Source of the DNA: a virus
Length of the DNA stretch: 64,000 nt
IMG/VR virus record: IMGVR_UViG_3300021171_000008
Span: 1-64,000 of that record
Reading direction: 5' to 3' (one strand)
Shown: one piece after another, positions 48,782-56,074 of the stretch
How the letters are laid out: each line of letters starts with the position of its first letter
Position numbering within the stretch: the stretch's first letter is position 1
Notes under the pieces: model-generated
What the model saw: the letters and a program-made list of their open reading frames with translations, nothing else
What the model was told of the DNA's origin: nothing
Databases searched by the model: none
Translations under genes and position numbers: made by a program

Positions 48782-49606
48782 ATGACGCTGATCCGGGTGT
48801 TTCCACGCAAGACGAAGGCGACGCCGGACGACGAGCTGGCCTATTTCGGACCCCCTGATTTGTTCGCGCGCGCCGACGAGGTGCATGTTTCGGTGGCGTT
48901 CACCTACGACAAGCCGAAGGCGGAATGGCTGGCCGAGCAATGGCGGCATGTTGCGCCGGTCAAGGTCGGCGGCGTCGCTTATGGCGATCGCGGTGATGAG
49001 TTTGTTCCTGGCCGCTACATCAAGCCAGGGTACGTCTTCACCAGCCGGGGGTGCCCTCGGCGTTGCTGGTTCTGTTCGGTCTGGAAACGCGACCCGGTTC
49101 CGAGGTTGTTGCCGGTCATCGACGGCTGGAACATTCTCGATGACAATCTTCTCGCCTGCCCGCGCGAGCATGTCGAGGCGGTGTTTGCGATGCTGCGGGG
49201 GCAGAAGCGGCGGGTGGAGTTCACTGGGGGTCTGGAGGCGCTGGCCTTGGAGGATTATCAGGTCGATCTCTTGGCGGGTCTCACGCCTCGACCGAACATG
49301 TTCTTCGCCTACGATCCCGGCGACGAGTTCGAGACGCTGCGCTCGGCGGCGCGGCGGCTTTTGGATGCCGGGTTCACTGCCGAATCGCATCGGATGCGGG
49401 TCTATGTGCTGATTGGCTATCCCAAGGATACGATCAGCGCCGCCGTAGAGCGGTTGCGCGCTATGGAGGGAATTGGGTTCACGCCGATGGCGATGCTGTG
49501 GCGCCCGGAGACGCTGAGTCAGGAGAAATGGACGCCGGATTGGCGCTGGCGCGGGTTTCAGCGGCGGTGGGCGCGGCCAGCGCTGATTCATGCGCGTGCG
49601 GTGTAA
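48782..49606 (+). CDS. phage radical SAM protein
   Basis: 274 residues. SRGCPRRCWFCSVWKR holds a C-x3-C-x2-C 4Fe-4S motif at about residue 88. VEFTGGLEALALEDYQ, FFAYDPGDEFETLRSAARRLLDAGF, RVYVLIGYPKDTISAAVERL and FTPMAMLWRPE follow the order of a small TIM-barrel radical SAM core, with GG and GxIxGY-like SAM-contact positions. Substrate unknown. Related proteins are found near packaging genes of other phages. ATG at 48782 has GGGAGG upstream; the longer form adds no conserved residues. Confidence 0.8.
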   Translation: MTLIRVFPRKTKATPDDELAYFGPPDLFARADEVHVSVAFTYDKPKAEWLAEQWRHVAPVKVGGVAYGDRGDEFVPGRYIKPGYVFTSRGCPRRCWFCSVWKRDPVPRLLPVIDGWNILDDNLLACPREHVEAVFAMLRGQKRRVEFTGGLEALALEDYQVDLLAGLTPRPNMFFAYDPGDEFETLRSAARRLLDAGFTAESHRMRVYVLIGYPKDTISAAVERLRAMEGIGFTPMAMLWRPETLSQEKWTPDWRWRGFQRRWARPALIHARAV

Positions 49607-49611
49607 CCCCG

Positions 49612-49824
49612 ATGGGCATCTGGGCGTTGATCGTGATGTGGTGGCGGGCGCGGCAGCGGGACGTCGACATGGAGATCCTGTGGCCGATCTGCCTGCGGGA
49701 GGCGGGCGATCTCGACCGGGCGAAAGCAGCATTTGCATTTCATGCTATGAACGACCCCGCGTGGTTGTGCCTGGGCGAGGAGCGGTTGCTCGCCTTCATC
49801 GACCGCCTGGAGGCCTATGACTGA
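49612..49824 (+). CDS. small hypothetical protein
   Basis: 70 residues: MGIWALIVMWWRARQRDVDMEILWPICLREAGDLDRAKAAFAFHAMNDPAWLCLGEERLLAFIDRLE. TPR-like helices ('D-x-x-R-A-x-x-A-F-x-x-H'), as in small phage proteins that end 'WxxLGE'. Membrane-like first 12 residues. Confidence 0.6.
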   Translation: MGIWALIVMWWRARQRDVDMEILWPICLREAGDLDRAKAAFAFHAMNDPAWLCLGEERLLAFIDRLEAYD

Positions 49825-50036
49825 TGCCGACGAGCCGCCGTCTCTATGGAAACGCGGTTGATCAGATTGCCGATCGACTGACGGAGTCGCGCAAGCTCCT
49901 GCTTGAGGCGTTCAAAGCGATGGTGGATGAGCGCCCTGGCGAGGCGCAGACGTTGCTCGAACAGGCTGAGATGACGATTAGCGGCGCGGCGACGTTGGCC
50001 AAGTGGGCGACGACGCTCGTGAAGGAGGCGCGATGA
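49824..50036 (+). CDS. small helical hypothetical protein
   Basis: 70 residues: NAVDQIADRLTESRKLLLEAFKAMVDERPGEAQTLLEQAEMTISGAATLAKWATTLVKEAR, a helical hairpin. Stop overlaps the next ATG. Confidence 0.6.
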   Translation: MPTSRRLYGNAVDQIADRLTESRKLLLEAFKAMVDERPGEAQTLLEQAEMTISGAATLAKWATTLVKEAR

Positions 50037-50119
50037 GGATCGCGATTGTGCTTTTGGCCAATGCGCTCGTTTGGACGGCGCTTTGGCAGCTGGCGTCAGC
50101 GATGGCGCAATTCCGATGA
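50033..50119 (+). CDS. 28-residue hydrophobic micro-protein
   Basis: MRIAIVLLANALVWTALWQL then ASAMAQFR: one short membrane or signal-like helix. Overlaps the previous stop and the next ATG (ATGA on both sides). GAAGGAGG lies 6 bases upstream of ATG, so it is translated in all likelihood. Confidence 0.5.
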   Translation: MRIAIVLLANALVWTALWQLASAMAQFR

Positions 50120-50283
50120 CCTCGCCAGCGCGGCAGCGGTTGTTGGACTTGGCGCAGAAGCTGGAGGATAGAGTTCCTCTGACGCCGAAGGAAAAGGCCT
50201 TTCTCGTGAGCGCCCTGTTAGCGATCAGCTTGGGCGTGGACGCCAATGAGGCGCTGTGGCTTAAGGACCGCAAGCCCAGGTAG
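50116..50283 (+). CDS. small hypothetical protein ending inside tRNA-Phe
   Basis: 55 residues: TSPARQRLLDLAQKLEDRVPLTPKEKAFLVSALLAISLGVDANEALWLKDRKPR. Helical. Its stop codon TAG (50281-50283) is part of the tRNA gene that starts at 50274. Confidence 0.6.
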   Translation: MTSPARQRLLDLAQKLEDRVPLTPKEKAFLVSALLAISLGVDANEALWLKDRKPR

Positions 50284-50350
50284 CTCAGTTCGGTAGAGCG
50301 CTGCGTTGAAGGCGCAGGCGTCGGAGGTTCGATTCCTTCCTTGGGCACCA
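50274..50350 (+). tRNA. tRNA-Phe (GAA)
   Basis: 77 bases. Acceptor GCCCAGG/CTTGGGC with one G-U pair, D arm GCTC...GAGC, anticodon stem CTGCG/CGCAG around loop TTGAAGG (anticodon GAA), T arm GGAGG-TTCGATT-CCTTC, discriminator A and encoded CCA. No intron. Lies directly after the 50283 stop and just before the nuclease-like gene, whose in-frame TTG falls in the acceptor. Confidence 0.93.
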
Positions 50351-50820
50351 ACCAACATGCCAGATTCATCGAGCGCTTGCGCGGCTCGAAACCGGGCGTG
50401 TTCGCTTTCGCCTATTGGCTCAACTCGCGCGGCTACTGGGTCGAGATTGCGCCGACCAGGGAAGCGCCGTGCGCGGCCGAGCACCCGCAGTACATCGACG
50501 GCGGCGACCTATTCGCCTGGAAGGATGGCCCGAGGCTGCGAATCGAGGTCAAGACGCTTGGCGTCACCTTTCGCGGCCGAAACGATTGGCCCTATCCCAA
50601 TGTTTTCGTCGCTAGCGCGATGTCGGTCGATCGCGCGATCGGCGAGGTCTATGCCTGGGTGAGCGTGAGCCATGACCTCGCCGCCGCCGTGATGATGGAG
50701 GCGACGACGTTCGGGACGTGGACCCGCACAACGAAGACCGCCAGCAATACCGGGAATGACGAGATCTTCTACGCGGCCCCGATGGAGGGGGTGAAATTCA
50801 TCAAATTGGCTCAGAGTTGA
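50341..50820 (+). CDS. PD-(D/E)xK nuclease-like protein next to the tRNA
   Basis: 159 residues from a TTG in the tRNA acceptor, or 139-140 from GTG 50398. FAFAYWLNSRGYWVEI, then GGDLFAWKDGPRLRIEVKTLG gives D ... E-V-K, the core of a PD-(D/E)xK or Hjc-like fold, with WPYPNVFVASAMS and AWVSVSHD strands afterwards. Substrate unknown; it could act on branched DNA or host DNA. The beginning is uncertain because no ribosome site is visible. Confidence 0.55.
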   Translation: MGTNQHARFIERLRGSKPGVFAFAYWLNSRGYWVEIAPTREAPCAAEHPQYIDGGDLFAWKDGPRLRIEVKTLGVTFRGRNDWPYPNVFVASAMSVDRAIGEVYAWVSVSHDLAAAVMMEATTFGTWTRTTKTASNTGNDEIFYAAPMEGVKFIKLAQS

Positions 50821-50837
50821 CACTAGTTGACACCATC

Positions 50838-50866
50838 TTGACGGTTTCTGCGGTTGGTGCAAGATG
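50838..50866 (+). promoter_or_regulatory. promoter for the 50911 gene
   Basis: TTGACG (50838), 17-base spacer, AAGATG (50861-50866). Its -35 context ATCTTGACGGTTTCTGC matches the promoters of the SNF2 and ardC genes almost exactly. Confidence 0.55.
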
Positions 50867-50910
50867 GCGGTCGCCAACCTTAAAGGGAGGCGCGTCACAG
50901 GAGTAAGCGG

Positions 50911-51180
50911 ATGGCCACTACAGACACGTATAAGTCGATCAACGATCCGGGTTATCGGATCGATGAGGTCGATCAGGCGAAGGAGCGCATTGCGGGGCGG
51001 TTTCGGCGCAAGATCGAGCTGGTTCAGCAGATCAATCGGGCTAAGGGCGAACTCTATGCCATGGAGATGGAGGACGCCGCCGATCGGTATCTCATCAAGG
51101 AGCTGAACAAGTCGCCGTACAGCTCGCTGAAGAGCTACTTCAAGGTTGAGGCCCGCAACCAGCCTGAGTTGCGGAACTAA
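50911..51180 (+). CDS. small helical hypothetical protein
   Basis: 89 residues: DEVDQAKERIAGRFRRKIELVQQINRAKGELYAMEMEDAADRYLIKELNKSPYSSLKSYFKVEARNQ. Charged helices. Monocistronic: own promoter and terminator. AGGAG precedes ATG. Confidence 0.65.
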   Translation: MATTDTYKSINDPGYRIDEVDQAKERIAGRFRRKIELVQQINRAKGELYAMEMEDAADRYLIKELNKSPYSSLKSYFKVEARNQPELRN

Positions 51181-51187
51181 GGGGGAA

Positions 51188-51213
51188 GGGCCGCTTCGGC
51201 GGCCCTTTTCATT
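51188..51213 (+). terminator. rho-independent terminator
   Basis: GGGCCGC-TTCG-GCGGCCC followed by TTTTCATTT, 8 bases after the 51180 stop. Confidence 0.88.
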
Positions 51214-51221
51214 TCTGGGCC

Positions 51222-51251
51222 TTGACGTTTCGCAGATCGTGCAAATATGGG
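51222..51251 (+). promoter_or_regulatory. promoter with degenerate operator
   Basis: TTGACG (51222), 18-base spacer, TATGGG (51246-51251). The spacer contains CGCAGATCGTGCAA, a one-arm-degenerate copy of the palindrome. Serves the gene at 51296. Confidence 0.55.
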
Positions 51252-51295
51252 CGAAACCACGGCCTACCGTTGGCTATTACAGCAAAGGAGTCGAA

Positions 51296-52111
51296 ATGAA
51301 GTCCCCGAGGGTGACGGCTAAGAAAGAATCCGTCGAAATCAAACCGATTGAGATGCGCAAATTCGTCGTCCATCTGGTCGGCGAGAATCTTCTCATGCAC
51401 CGCTTCGCGCAAAAAGCGTGGCAAGAACTGCTTTTGCCCGCCTCGAAAGGGAAGGCGGCCGAAGGCGCGCCGCTCAAGCATGATCCTCTGAGCGAGTTTC
51501 GCGATTCGCTCTATCGCTGCCGCGACGTCCAGGCGCCAACCCTGTTTCACTTGCCGAACGGCATCGTGAGCAAGGCCATGGCGGCGGCGGCGCTCGACAT
51601 GGGCGGGGCGTTCAAGACACAAATCCAGCGGCTGACCATGGTTCTGACGCCGACGCTGCATTTGTACGGCGTGCCGGAGCTGCGCATGGACATGGTGCGC
51701 AACTCCGATATGGCCAGGACGCCGGATGTGCGGACGCGGCCGATCTTTAAGCGCTGGGCGCTCCCCAATGTGGTGATCCAGTACAAGGTCGCGCCGCTCA
51801 ACGACAGCCAGATGCTGAATCTGCTCGCGGGCGCCGGCCAGATCGTCGGTTTCGGTGATGGTCGCCAGCAAAAGGGCGGTGGCCCGGAGGGCGGCCCGTT
51901 CGGCTGCTTCCGCATCGTCAGCGATCACAATGATCCGGAGCTGAAGGAGATCATGGCGACCGGCGGGCGGGCCGCACAGCAGGCCGCGTGGACCGATCCG
52001 GAGATGTTCGACGAGAACACCGCCGAATTGATGGACTGGTTCAACGTTGAGATCGATCGCCGCCACAAGCCTCGTCGGGGCGATGGCGCCGCCGTGCAAG
52101 TGGGAGCTTGA
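51296..52111 (+). CDS. hypothetical phage protein with GFGDGRQQKGG motif
   Basis: 271 residues. MRKFVVHLVGENLLMHRFAQKAW, then LFHLPNGIVSKAMAAAALDMGGAFKTQIQRLTMV, FKRWALPNVVIQYKV and IVGFGDGRQQKGGGPEGGPFGCFRI. The order (sheet strand with L-x-H-R-F, central helix, G-x-G-D-x-R-x-x-K-G-G with G-x-F strand) recurs in phage proteins of unknown function and recalls ferredoxin-like RAMP domains only loosely. GGAGTCGAA precedes ATG. Confidence 0.6.
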   Translation: MKSPRVTAKKESVEIKPIEMRKFVVHLVGENLLMHRFAQKAWQELLLPASKGKAAEGAPLKHDPLSEFRDSLYRCRDVQAPTLFHLPNGIVSKAMAAAALDMGGAFKTQIQRLTMVLTPTLHLYGVPELRMDMVRNSDMARTPDVRTRPIFKRWALPNVVIQYKVAPLNDSQMLNLLAGAGQIVGFGDGRQQKGGGPEGGPFGCFRIVSDHNDPELKEIMATGGRAAQQAAWTDPEMFDENTAELMDWFNVEIDRRHKPRRGDGAAVQVGA

Positions 52112-52112
52112 A

Positions 52113-52604
52113 ATGGAGCAAGAACGACGAGAGCTTTTGTGGCAGGCGTTGGTCGCCAGCGCTGTTGACGGTCTCATCACGGCCGATAGCGTGGTCGAAG
52201 CCGCGAAGGACCCCGCGAACGTCCTGCACGGCGAGTTCGAGTGGCGGGACGATGTCGCCGCTCACCGATACAGGCTGCAACAGGCGCGGCAGCTGATCCG
52301 GATCTATTCCCCGCGAGTGGATTACATCTCGATCAAGGACGAGGCGCCGGTCGAGCGCGACATCGTCTACTTGCACGATCCGCGCGTCGGCCCGCGTGTC
52401 CAGGCCTACGTGTCGTCGGCCACTCTCGCGGACGATGGCGACGCTTCGCTCACGGCGGTCTTGCTCGAACTCAGGTCCGTCAGCGCGGCGGTGACGCGGC
52501 TCGCGCGCGTCGCTCATGCTCTGGGAGTCGAGTGCCCGACTGGGGATCTGGAGGCCGCCGTCCAGGCGTTGGCTGAGCGTCTCCAGGGGCGGAATGCAGC
52601 GTAA
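52113..52604 (+). CDS. hypothetical protein
   Basis: 163 residues. Helical start (RELLWQALVASAVDGLITADSVVEAAKD), a charged middle (WRDDVAAHRYRLQQARQLIRIYSPRVDYI), and a C-terminal helix LRSVSAAVTRLARVAHALGV. One base after the previous stop. No family recognised. Confidence 0.6.
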   Translation: MEQERRELLWQALVASAVDGLITADSVVEAAKDPANVLHGEFEWRDDVAAHRYRLQQARQLIRIYSPRVDYISIKDEAPVERDIVYLHDPRVGPRVQAYVSSATLADDGDASLTAVLLELRSVSAAVTRLARVAHALGVECPTGDLEAAVQALAERLQGRNAA

Positions 52605-52611
52605 GTGCGTA

Positions 52612-52885
52612 TCAGGCAAGGCAGGCACGGTTAGGTGGGGCCGGGTAAGGCGAGGCAGGGTCAGGTTAGGTCCGGTGAGGCAGAGCAAGGCAGGCGCGGC
52701 TGGGCTGGGCAAGCCTTGGGCGGCATGGCTGGGCGCGCTTTGGTATGGCTCGGCAGGGCTCGGCAGGCACGGCGTGGCAAGGCGCGGCGAGGCTTGTCAA
52801 GGCATGGCTGGGCTAGGCGAGGCAGGCGAGGCAAGGCGAGGCTCGGTCTGGTGCGGCCGGGTCAGGCGAGGCAGGCCATGGCACG
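52612..52885. repeat. pentanucleotide (GGCNN-type) array 2
   Basis: About 54 units of a degenerate 5-base repeat with GG(C/T) every fifth base, e.g. aggcg aggca gggtc aggtt and later caagg cgcgg cgagg. It fills the gap between the 52604 stop and the terminator, so it would be the 3' UTR of the 51296-52604 transcript. No reading frame is coherent; short open frames over it are Gly/Ala/Arg artefacts. Confidence 0.88.
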
Positions 52886-52890
52886 GGGGA

Positions 52891-52919
52891 GGGGGCGGCT
52901 TCGGCCGCCCCCTTTCTAT
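52891..52919 (+). terminator. rho-independent terminator
   Basis: GGGGGCGGC-TTCG-GCCGCCCCC followed by TTTCTATTT, just after pentamer array 2. The end overlaps the stop codon of the minus-strand resolvase. Confidence 0.88.
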
Positions 52920-53566
52920 TTGTCGACCATCCTCGACACGACCGATCGCGTGAACGGGCGGCCGGACGAGCTGACAAAGCCCTGGTTCGCCAGCGCTGCG
53001 CGCACCGCGTTGAGCGATGCGCCTGCCTGACGCAGCTGCTTTGCGATCTTGGTCATCTTCGGGTCCATTTCGGCCCAGGATTTTCTGCCCTCGCACTTGC
53101 CGGTCGTGGCCTTCTTGCGGTCGCGCGCCGCCTTGAGCTTGGCGACCGTCAATGCCCGGTCGAACTCAGCGACCGCGCCCAGGATCTGCCGGACCAGGGA
53201 CGCCGTCGGCGTGTCCTCGACGAAGCTCCCAGGCGAATCGACGGCGACCAACTCGACGCCGAGATCTTGAAGCATCTTCCAGCCGGTTTCCTGCACCATG
53301 AGATCGCGGGCGAAGCGGTTGGCGGTCTCGACGAGGATCGTTCTCACGCCATTCCCGGCGATCCGCTGGAGCATGAGGCCGAAGCCCTCCCGCTGGGTGA
53401 CCGGATCGGCGCCGGAGACGGCGGCGTCGTAATATTCGGCGACGATCGAGATATCGTTTCGCTCGGCGAACTGGCGGACGGCCCGCTCTTGGCGGCCGAG
53501 GCTGTCCTTGTCGACGCCGACGTTGGTGGCGGACGAGGTTCGGAAGTAGGCGACGGCTTTTTTCAC
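52916..53566 (-). CDS. serine recombinase / resolvase
   Basis: 216 residues from GTG. Catalytic domain: AVAYFRTSSATNVGVDKDSLGRQE (nucleophile in R-x-S-S), GFGLMLQRIAGNGVRTILVETANRFARDLMV with the conserved R pair, DSPGSFVEDTPTASLVRQILGAVAEFDR. C-terminal basic linker KAARDRKKATTGKCEGRKSW and HTH IAKQLRQAGASLNAVRAALANQGF. Size suits a resolvase/invertase, not a large serine integrase. In a phage it may resolve multimers or invert DNA. CAGGAGTTTAGCA precedes the start. Confidence 0.82.
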   Translation of the reverse strand: MKKAVAYFRTSSATNVGVDKDSLGRQERAVRQFAERNDISIVAEYYDAAVSGADPVTQREGFGLMLQRIAGNGVRTILVETANRFARDLMVQETGWKMLQDLGVELVAVDSPGSFVEDTPTASLVRQILGAVAEFDRALTVAKLKAARDRKKATTGKCEGRKSWAEMDPKMTKIAKQLRQAGASLNAVRAALANQGFVSSSGRPFTRSVVSRMVDK

Positions 53567-53881
53567 TGCTAAACTCCTGTTGGCGACCGAGTCGCCTTTC
53601 TCCTGTTGATGACGGGGGCCGCCGCGAATCCGCAGGCGCGGCGGCCTTTCTCGTTAGCTGGCGGCGGATCACGAGCACCCCAGGTTTAGTCCCCAGGAGC
53701 GGCAAGCCGATGCCGTGTCCGCCTGTTTCTCATATAGCGCATTGCGAGACAGGTTGCAAGTTCTGCAAATCGACGTATCGTGCAAATCAGCGGAGACTCT
53801 TGTCCCGCTCGGGCGGTTCGCGAGCGAAACCCGCCCCCCGGATATCGCGATGGGGCCGCCCGTCCTTTTGGAGGAAACCAA
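53567..53881. promoter_or_regulatory. divergent promoter/operator region with leader hairpins
   Basis: Rightward: TTGCAA (53754), 16-base spacer, TATCGT (53776-53781), overlapping palindrome TTGCAAGTTCTGCAA (53754-53768) and a further half-site GTGCAAAT. Leftward: TTGCAA (53759-53754 region), 17-base spacer, TATATG near 53730, reading toward the resolvase. The resolvase leader contains GGCCGCCGCG/CGCGGCGGCC (53617-53646) and GGCGAC/GTCGCC (53582-53596); read on the plus strand both are followed by TTTCTC. Confidence 0.55.
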
Positions 53882-54160
53882 GTGAGCGAAACGAAGGAAA
53901 TTGTTGAACGATTGAACCGTCTGTTGAAGACGGTCAGCCGGGTGATCGGGCTCGATATCGAGGTCGAGGAATCCGGCGATCACCTGATTTTCATCGACGC
54001 GGACGGCGAGCCGATCACGAATGACGGCGAAGAAATTATCGCCGCGACGCCGCAAGAGCTTGAGGCGAAGACGTTCCTCGTCGACTTCCCGGTTCGGGCG
54101 TTCCGGGCGGGCATGATGGCCAAGTATCAGGACATCTCCAGGGCGAGGTCAGAGCCATGA
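53882..54160 (+). CDS. hypothetical protein (GTG start)
   Basis: 92 residues: ETKEIVERLNRLLKTVSRVIGLDIEVEESGDHLIFIDADGEPI..., helix then beta, then FRAGMMAKYQDIS. GGAGGAAACCAA precedes GTG. No family. Confidence 0.6.
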   Translation: MSETKEIVERLNRLLKTVSRVIGLDIEVEESGDHLIFIDADGEPITNDGEEIIAATPQELEAKTFLVDFPVRAFRAGMMAKYQDISRARSEP

Positions 54161-54291
54161 GCGTCTTTCTGGACGAGCTGGACGAGCTGATCGAGTCGAC
54201 GATCGAGGATGGCTCCATGACGAAGGACGCGATCATCGCCGATCTGGAGCTGAAGGTGGCGATGCTCAAGGAGGAGAAGGGCGACTCATGA
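54157..54291 (+). CDS. 44-residue acidic helical protein
   Basis: MSVFLDELDELIESTIEDGS, then TKDAIIADLELKVAMLKEEKGDS. Acidic amphipathic helices. ATGA overlaps on both sides. Confidence 0.55.
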   Translation: MSVFLDELDELIESTIEDGSMTKDAIIADLELKVAMLKEEKGDS

Positions 54292-54644
54292 TCGAGATCG
54301 GACGACGCGGATTCATCACTGGGCTTGCCGCTCTCGTCGCCGCTCCGGCGATCATTCGCGTCGCGCCGCTCATGCCGATCTCGACGCGGCTCACCCCGCT
54401 CTATGTGCCGATCGATTGGCTCGCGGATGCGATCATCGACATGGGGAATCGGGTTGAGAGGACCGGGTTGGGGAAGCTTGAGAGGATCGAGTTGGAGAGG
54501 CTTGAGAGGATCGAGTTGGAGAAGCATGCGTGGTCGAGGCCGCTGGCGGACAACTGGATCAATCTCCGCGATTACGATCCTGACTTCGTCCGGCAATGGA
54601 CCGGCAATGGCGAACTCACGAGTCCGGAGTACTGGCTGTCATGA
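54288..54644 (+). CDS. small protein with twin-arginine signal
   Basis: 118 residues. IGRRGFITGLAALVAAPAII is a Tat signal (RR-x-F-I then hydrophobic stretch, A-P-A). A heptad repeat LERIELE is duplicated at about 62-76. It ends LRDYDPDFVRQWTGNG. A family of such small RR-F proteins is seen in phages; the exported role is unknown. The duplication looks recent at DNA level. Confidence 0.6.
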   Translation: MIEIGRRGFITGLAALVAAPAIIRVAPLMPISTRLTPLYVPIDWLADAIIDMGNRVERTGLGKLERIELERLERIELEKHAWSRPLADNWINLRDYDPDFVRQWTGNGELTSPEYWLS

Positions 54645-54853
54645 GCGACGACTTAAATGGCGTGCCGGACAATCAACTCTTGAATCGCGCCGCGCGACTC
54701 AACGCCGAGTTACGTCGAGGGCGTAGACTGGTGAAAGAGGGTGAGGGGATCATCAGGGCAACCATTGGGGAATTTGTCGCCCATCAGAACGAACTCCAGT
54801 CTCGGGCGTCCCAACGCCTCGAACAAGAGACAGACAGGTTGGAGACGGTATGA
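54641..54853 (+). CDS. small coiled-coil protein
   Basis: 70 residues: NQLLNRAARLNAELRRGRRLVKEGEGIIRATIGEFVAHQNELQSRASQRLEQETDRLE. Helical. ATG overlaps the previous stop. Confidence 0.6.
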   Translation: MSDDLNGVPDNQLLNRAARLNAELRRGRRLVKEGEGIIRATIGEFVAHQNELQSRASQRLEQETDRLETV

Positions 54854-55170
54854 GCGAGCATCAGCTCCGCCAGCAGGCTAAGATCCGCAGCGCTTTCGAG
54901 GTGCGGCCCATCCTCGACAGGATCGCGGGCAAGATCGGCGAGTTCCACGGCGTCGTGCTCGGCGTCGGTCATACGCCCGAGGGGCTGTTCTTCATCAACC
55001 AGCTCGGCGAGATCGTGCGCGACGGCCCGGTGCACCTGATCGCTTGCAGCGAAGAGGAGATCGGGAGCGGCGAATTTTTGAAATTTTTCACGCCGAGATG
55101 CTTCTATGCCGCGCTGTGCGAGGCCTTCGCCCAGGACTATGTCCGGAGGCAGATGGGCGGCATCAATTGA
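54850..55170 (+). CDS. hypothetical alpha/beta protein
   Basis: 106 residues: ILDRIAGKIGEFHGVVLGVGHTPEGLFFINQLGEIVRDGPVHLIACSEEEIGSGEF. Beta strands then a helical end rich in aromatic residues. Coupled at both ends. No family. Confidence 0.55.
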   Translation: MSEHQLRQQAKIRSAFEVRPILDRIAGKIGEFHGVVLGVGHTPEGLFFINQLGEIVRDGPVHLIACSEEEIGSGEFLKFFTPRCFYAALCEAFAQDYVRRQMGGIN

Positions 55171-55607
55171 CCTTCACGAATCGAGAGCTGGAAAAGTGCG
55201 CGGCGCGCGAAGTGGCGATGCGCAAGAACGTGTTCGGCAAACGGGGCATCGGCCCGAAAGAGGAGCGCGAGATCGCCCTGATGGAGGCAATCGCCGCGCA
55301 TTTCAAAAAGCTTGCCGACCAAGCGCTGGCCGACCAAGCGCTGGCCGGACCGACGGGCGACTTCCCGCACGGCAAGCTCAGCCCTGATGATGAGGGCGGA
55401 ATCAACGTCGCGCTCAGCCACTTTAACGCTCCGGACGGCACTCGCATGGTGCGGCTAGACTACGGCAAAGAGGTCGCGTGGCTGGCGTTGCAGCGCGAGG
55501 AAGCGGTTGCGTTTGCGTCTCTCATCCTGCGACATGCCGGAGTGGGAATCGAGATCGGAGCCATGGGCGATGCCGGCGATCCTAGAGAAGGCGGTCAAAG
55601 CCATTAA
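55167..55607 (+). CDS. hypothetical protein (TTG start)
   Basis: 146 residues from TTG overlapping the previous TGA (TTGA). VFGKRGIGPKEEREIALMEAIAAHFKKLADQALADQALAG contains a perfect LADQA duplication; GTRMVRLDYGKEVAWLALQREEAVAFASLILRHAG is beta-alpha. The 123-base upstream extension is a shadow of the previous gene. Confidence 0.5.
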   Translation: MTFTNRELEKCAAREVAMRKNVFGKRGIGPKEEREIALMEAIAAHFKKLADQALADQALAGPTGDFPHGKLSPDDEGGINVALSHFNAPDGTRMVRLDYGKEVAWLALQREEAVAFASLILRHAGVGIEIGAMGDAGDPREGGQSH

Positions 55608-55812
55608 GAAATCGAGCCCTGGCGTGAACCCGTGGGCTGTGGCGACGAGTACGCTGCAAAAGGCGGGCGAGCTGAAGAAGGGCACGAATCAGCCGACTAA
55701 GCTTGGCGTGAAGCGCGGCAAGATGTCGCGCGCAGAGCGGCACGCGAAGCCGCTCGCGATCGGCGGCGCGGCGAAGGCGCCCTCACTCGGGAGAACTGGG
55801 CGCCATGGCTGA
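55570..55812 (+). CDS. small basic phage protein
   Basis: 80 residues: MPAILEKAVKAIKKSSPGVNPWAVATSTLQKAGELKKG, KRGKMSRAERHAKPLAIGGAAKAPSLGRTGRHG. 'NPWAVA-x-x-L-Q-K-A-G' is a widespread small-phage-protein motif. The last segment GGAAKAPSLGR is repeated in the 62867-63757 protein. Confidence 0.6.
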   Translation: MPAILEKAVKAIKKSSPGVNPWAVATSTLQKAGELKKGTNQPTKLGVKRGKMSRAERHAKPLAIGGAAKAPSLGRTGRHG

Positions 55813-56008
55813 CGAGATCGAACCGACTCAGCCGCCGCCGCCCAAGGCTGCTCCGGCAGTGGACGAAGGGCTTTCCGCCTGGGCGAATCTAGTCCGCGAC
55901 CATCTTACGGCGCAGAGCGGCGTCGAGATCGTTGGAAAGGACGGTGGATCGGTCCATTTCAAGTTTCGCGGCCAGGAGTTCTCGATGTACATCCAGCGGG
56001 TCCGCTAG
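55805..56008 (+). CDS. small hypothetical protein
   Basis: 67 residues: Pro-rich start, then GLSAWANLVRDHLTAQSGVEIVGKDGGSVHFKFRGQEFSMYIQRVR, helix plus beta hairpin. Overlaps the previous gene. Confidence 0.55.
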   Translation: MADEIEPTQPPPPKAAPAVDEGLSAWANLVRDHLTAQSGVEIVGKDGGSVHFKFRGQEFSMYIQRVR

Positions 56009-56074
56009 CCTGCCTCTTGACGAGTCGCCCAGTCGCTGCGCGAAATCCTCGCCCGCAAGTAGGCGAGGAACCCC

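Noticed and set aside
52635-53030. 131-residue plus-strand open frame over pentamer array 2
   Set aside because: Gly/Arg/Ala repeat product of a 5-bp periodic DNA tract that runs on into the antisense of the resolvase gene.
52916-53566. Phage integrase and attachment site at the tRNA-Phe
   Set aside because: The recombinase is a short resolvase-type protein 2.5 kb from the tRNA, and no duplicated tRNA 3' end was seen in the window.
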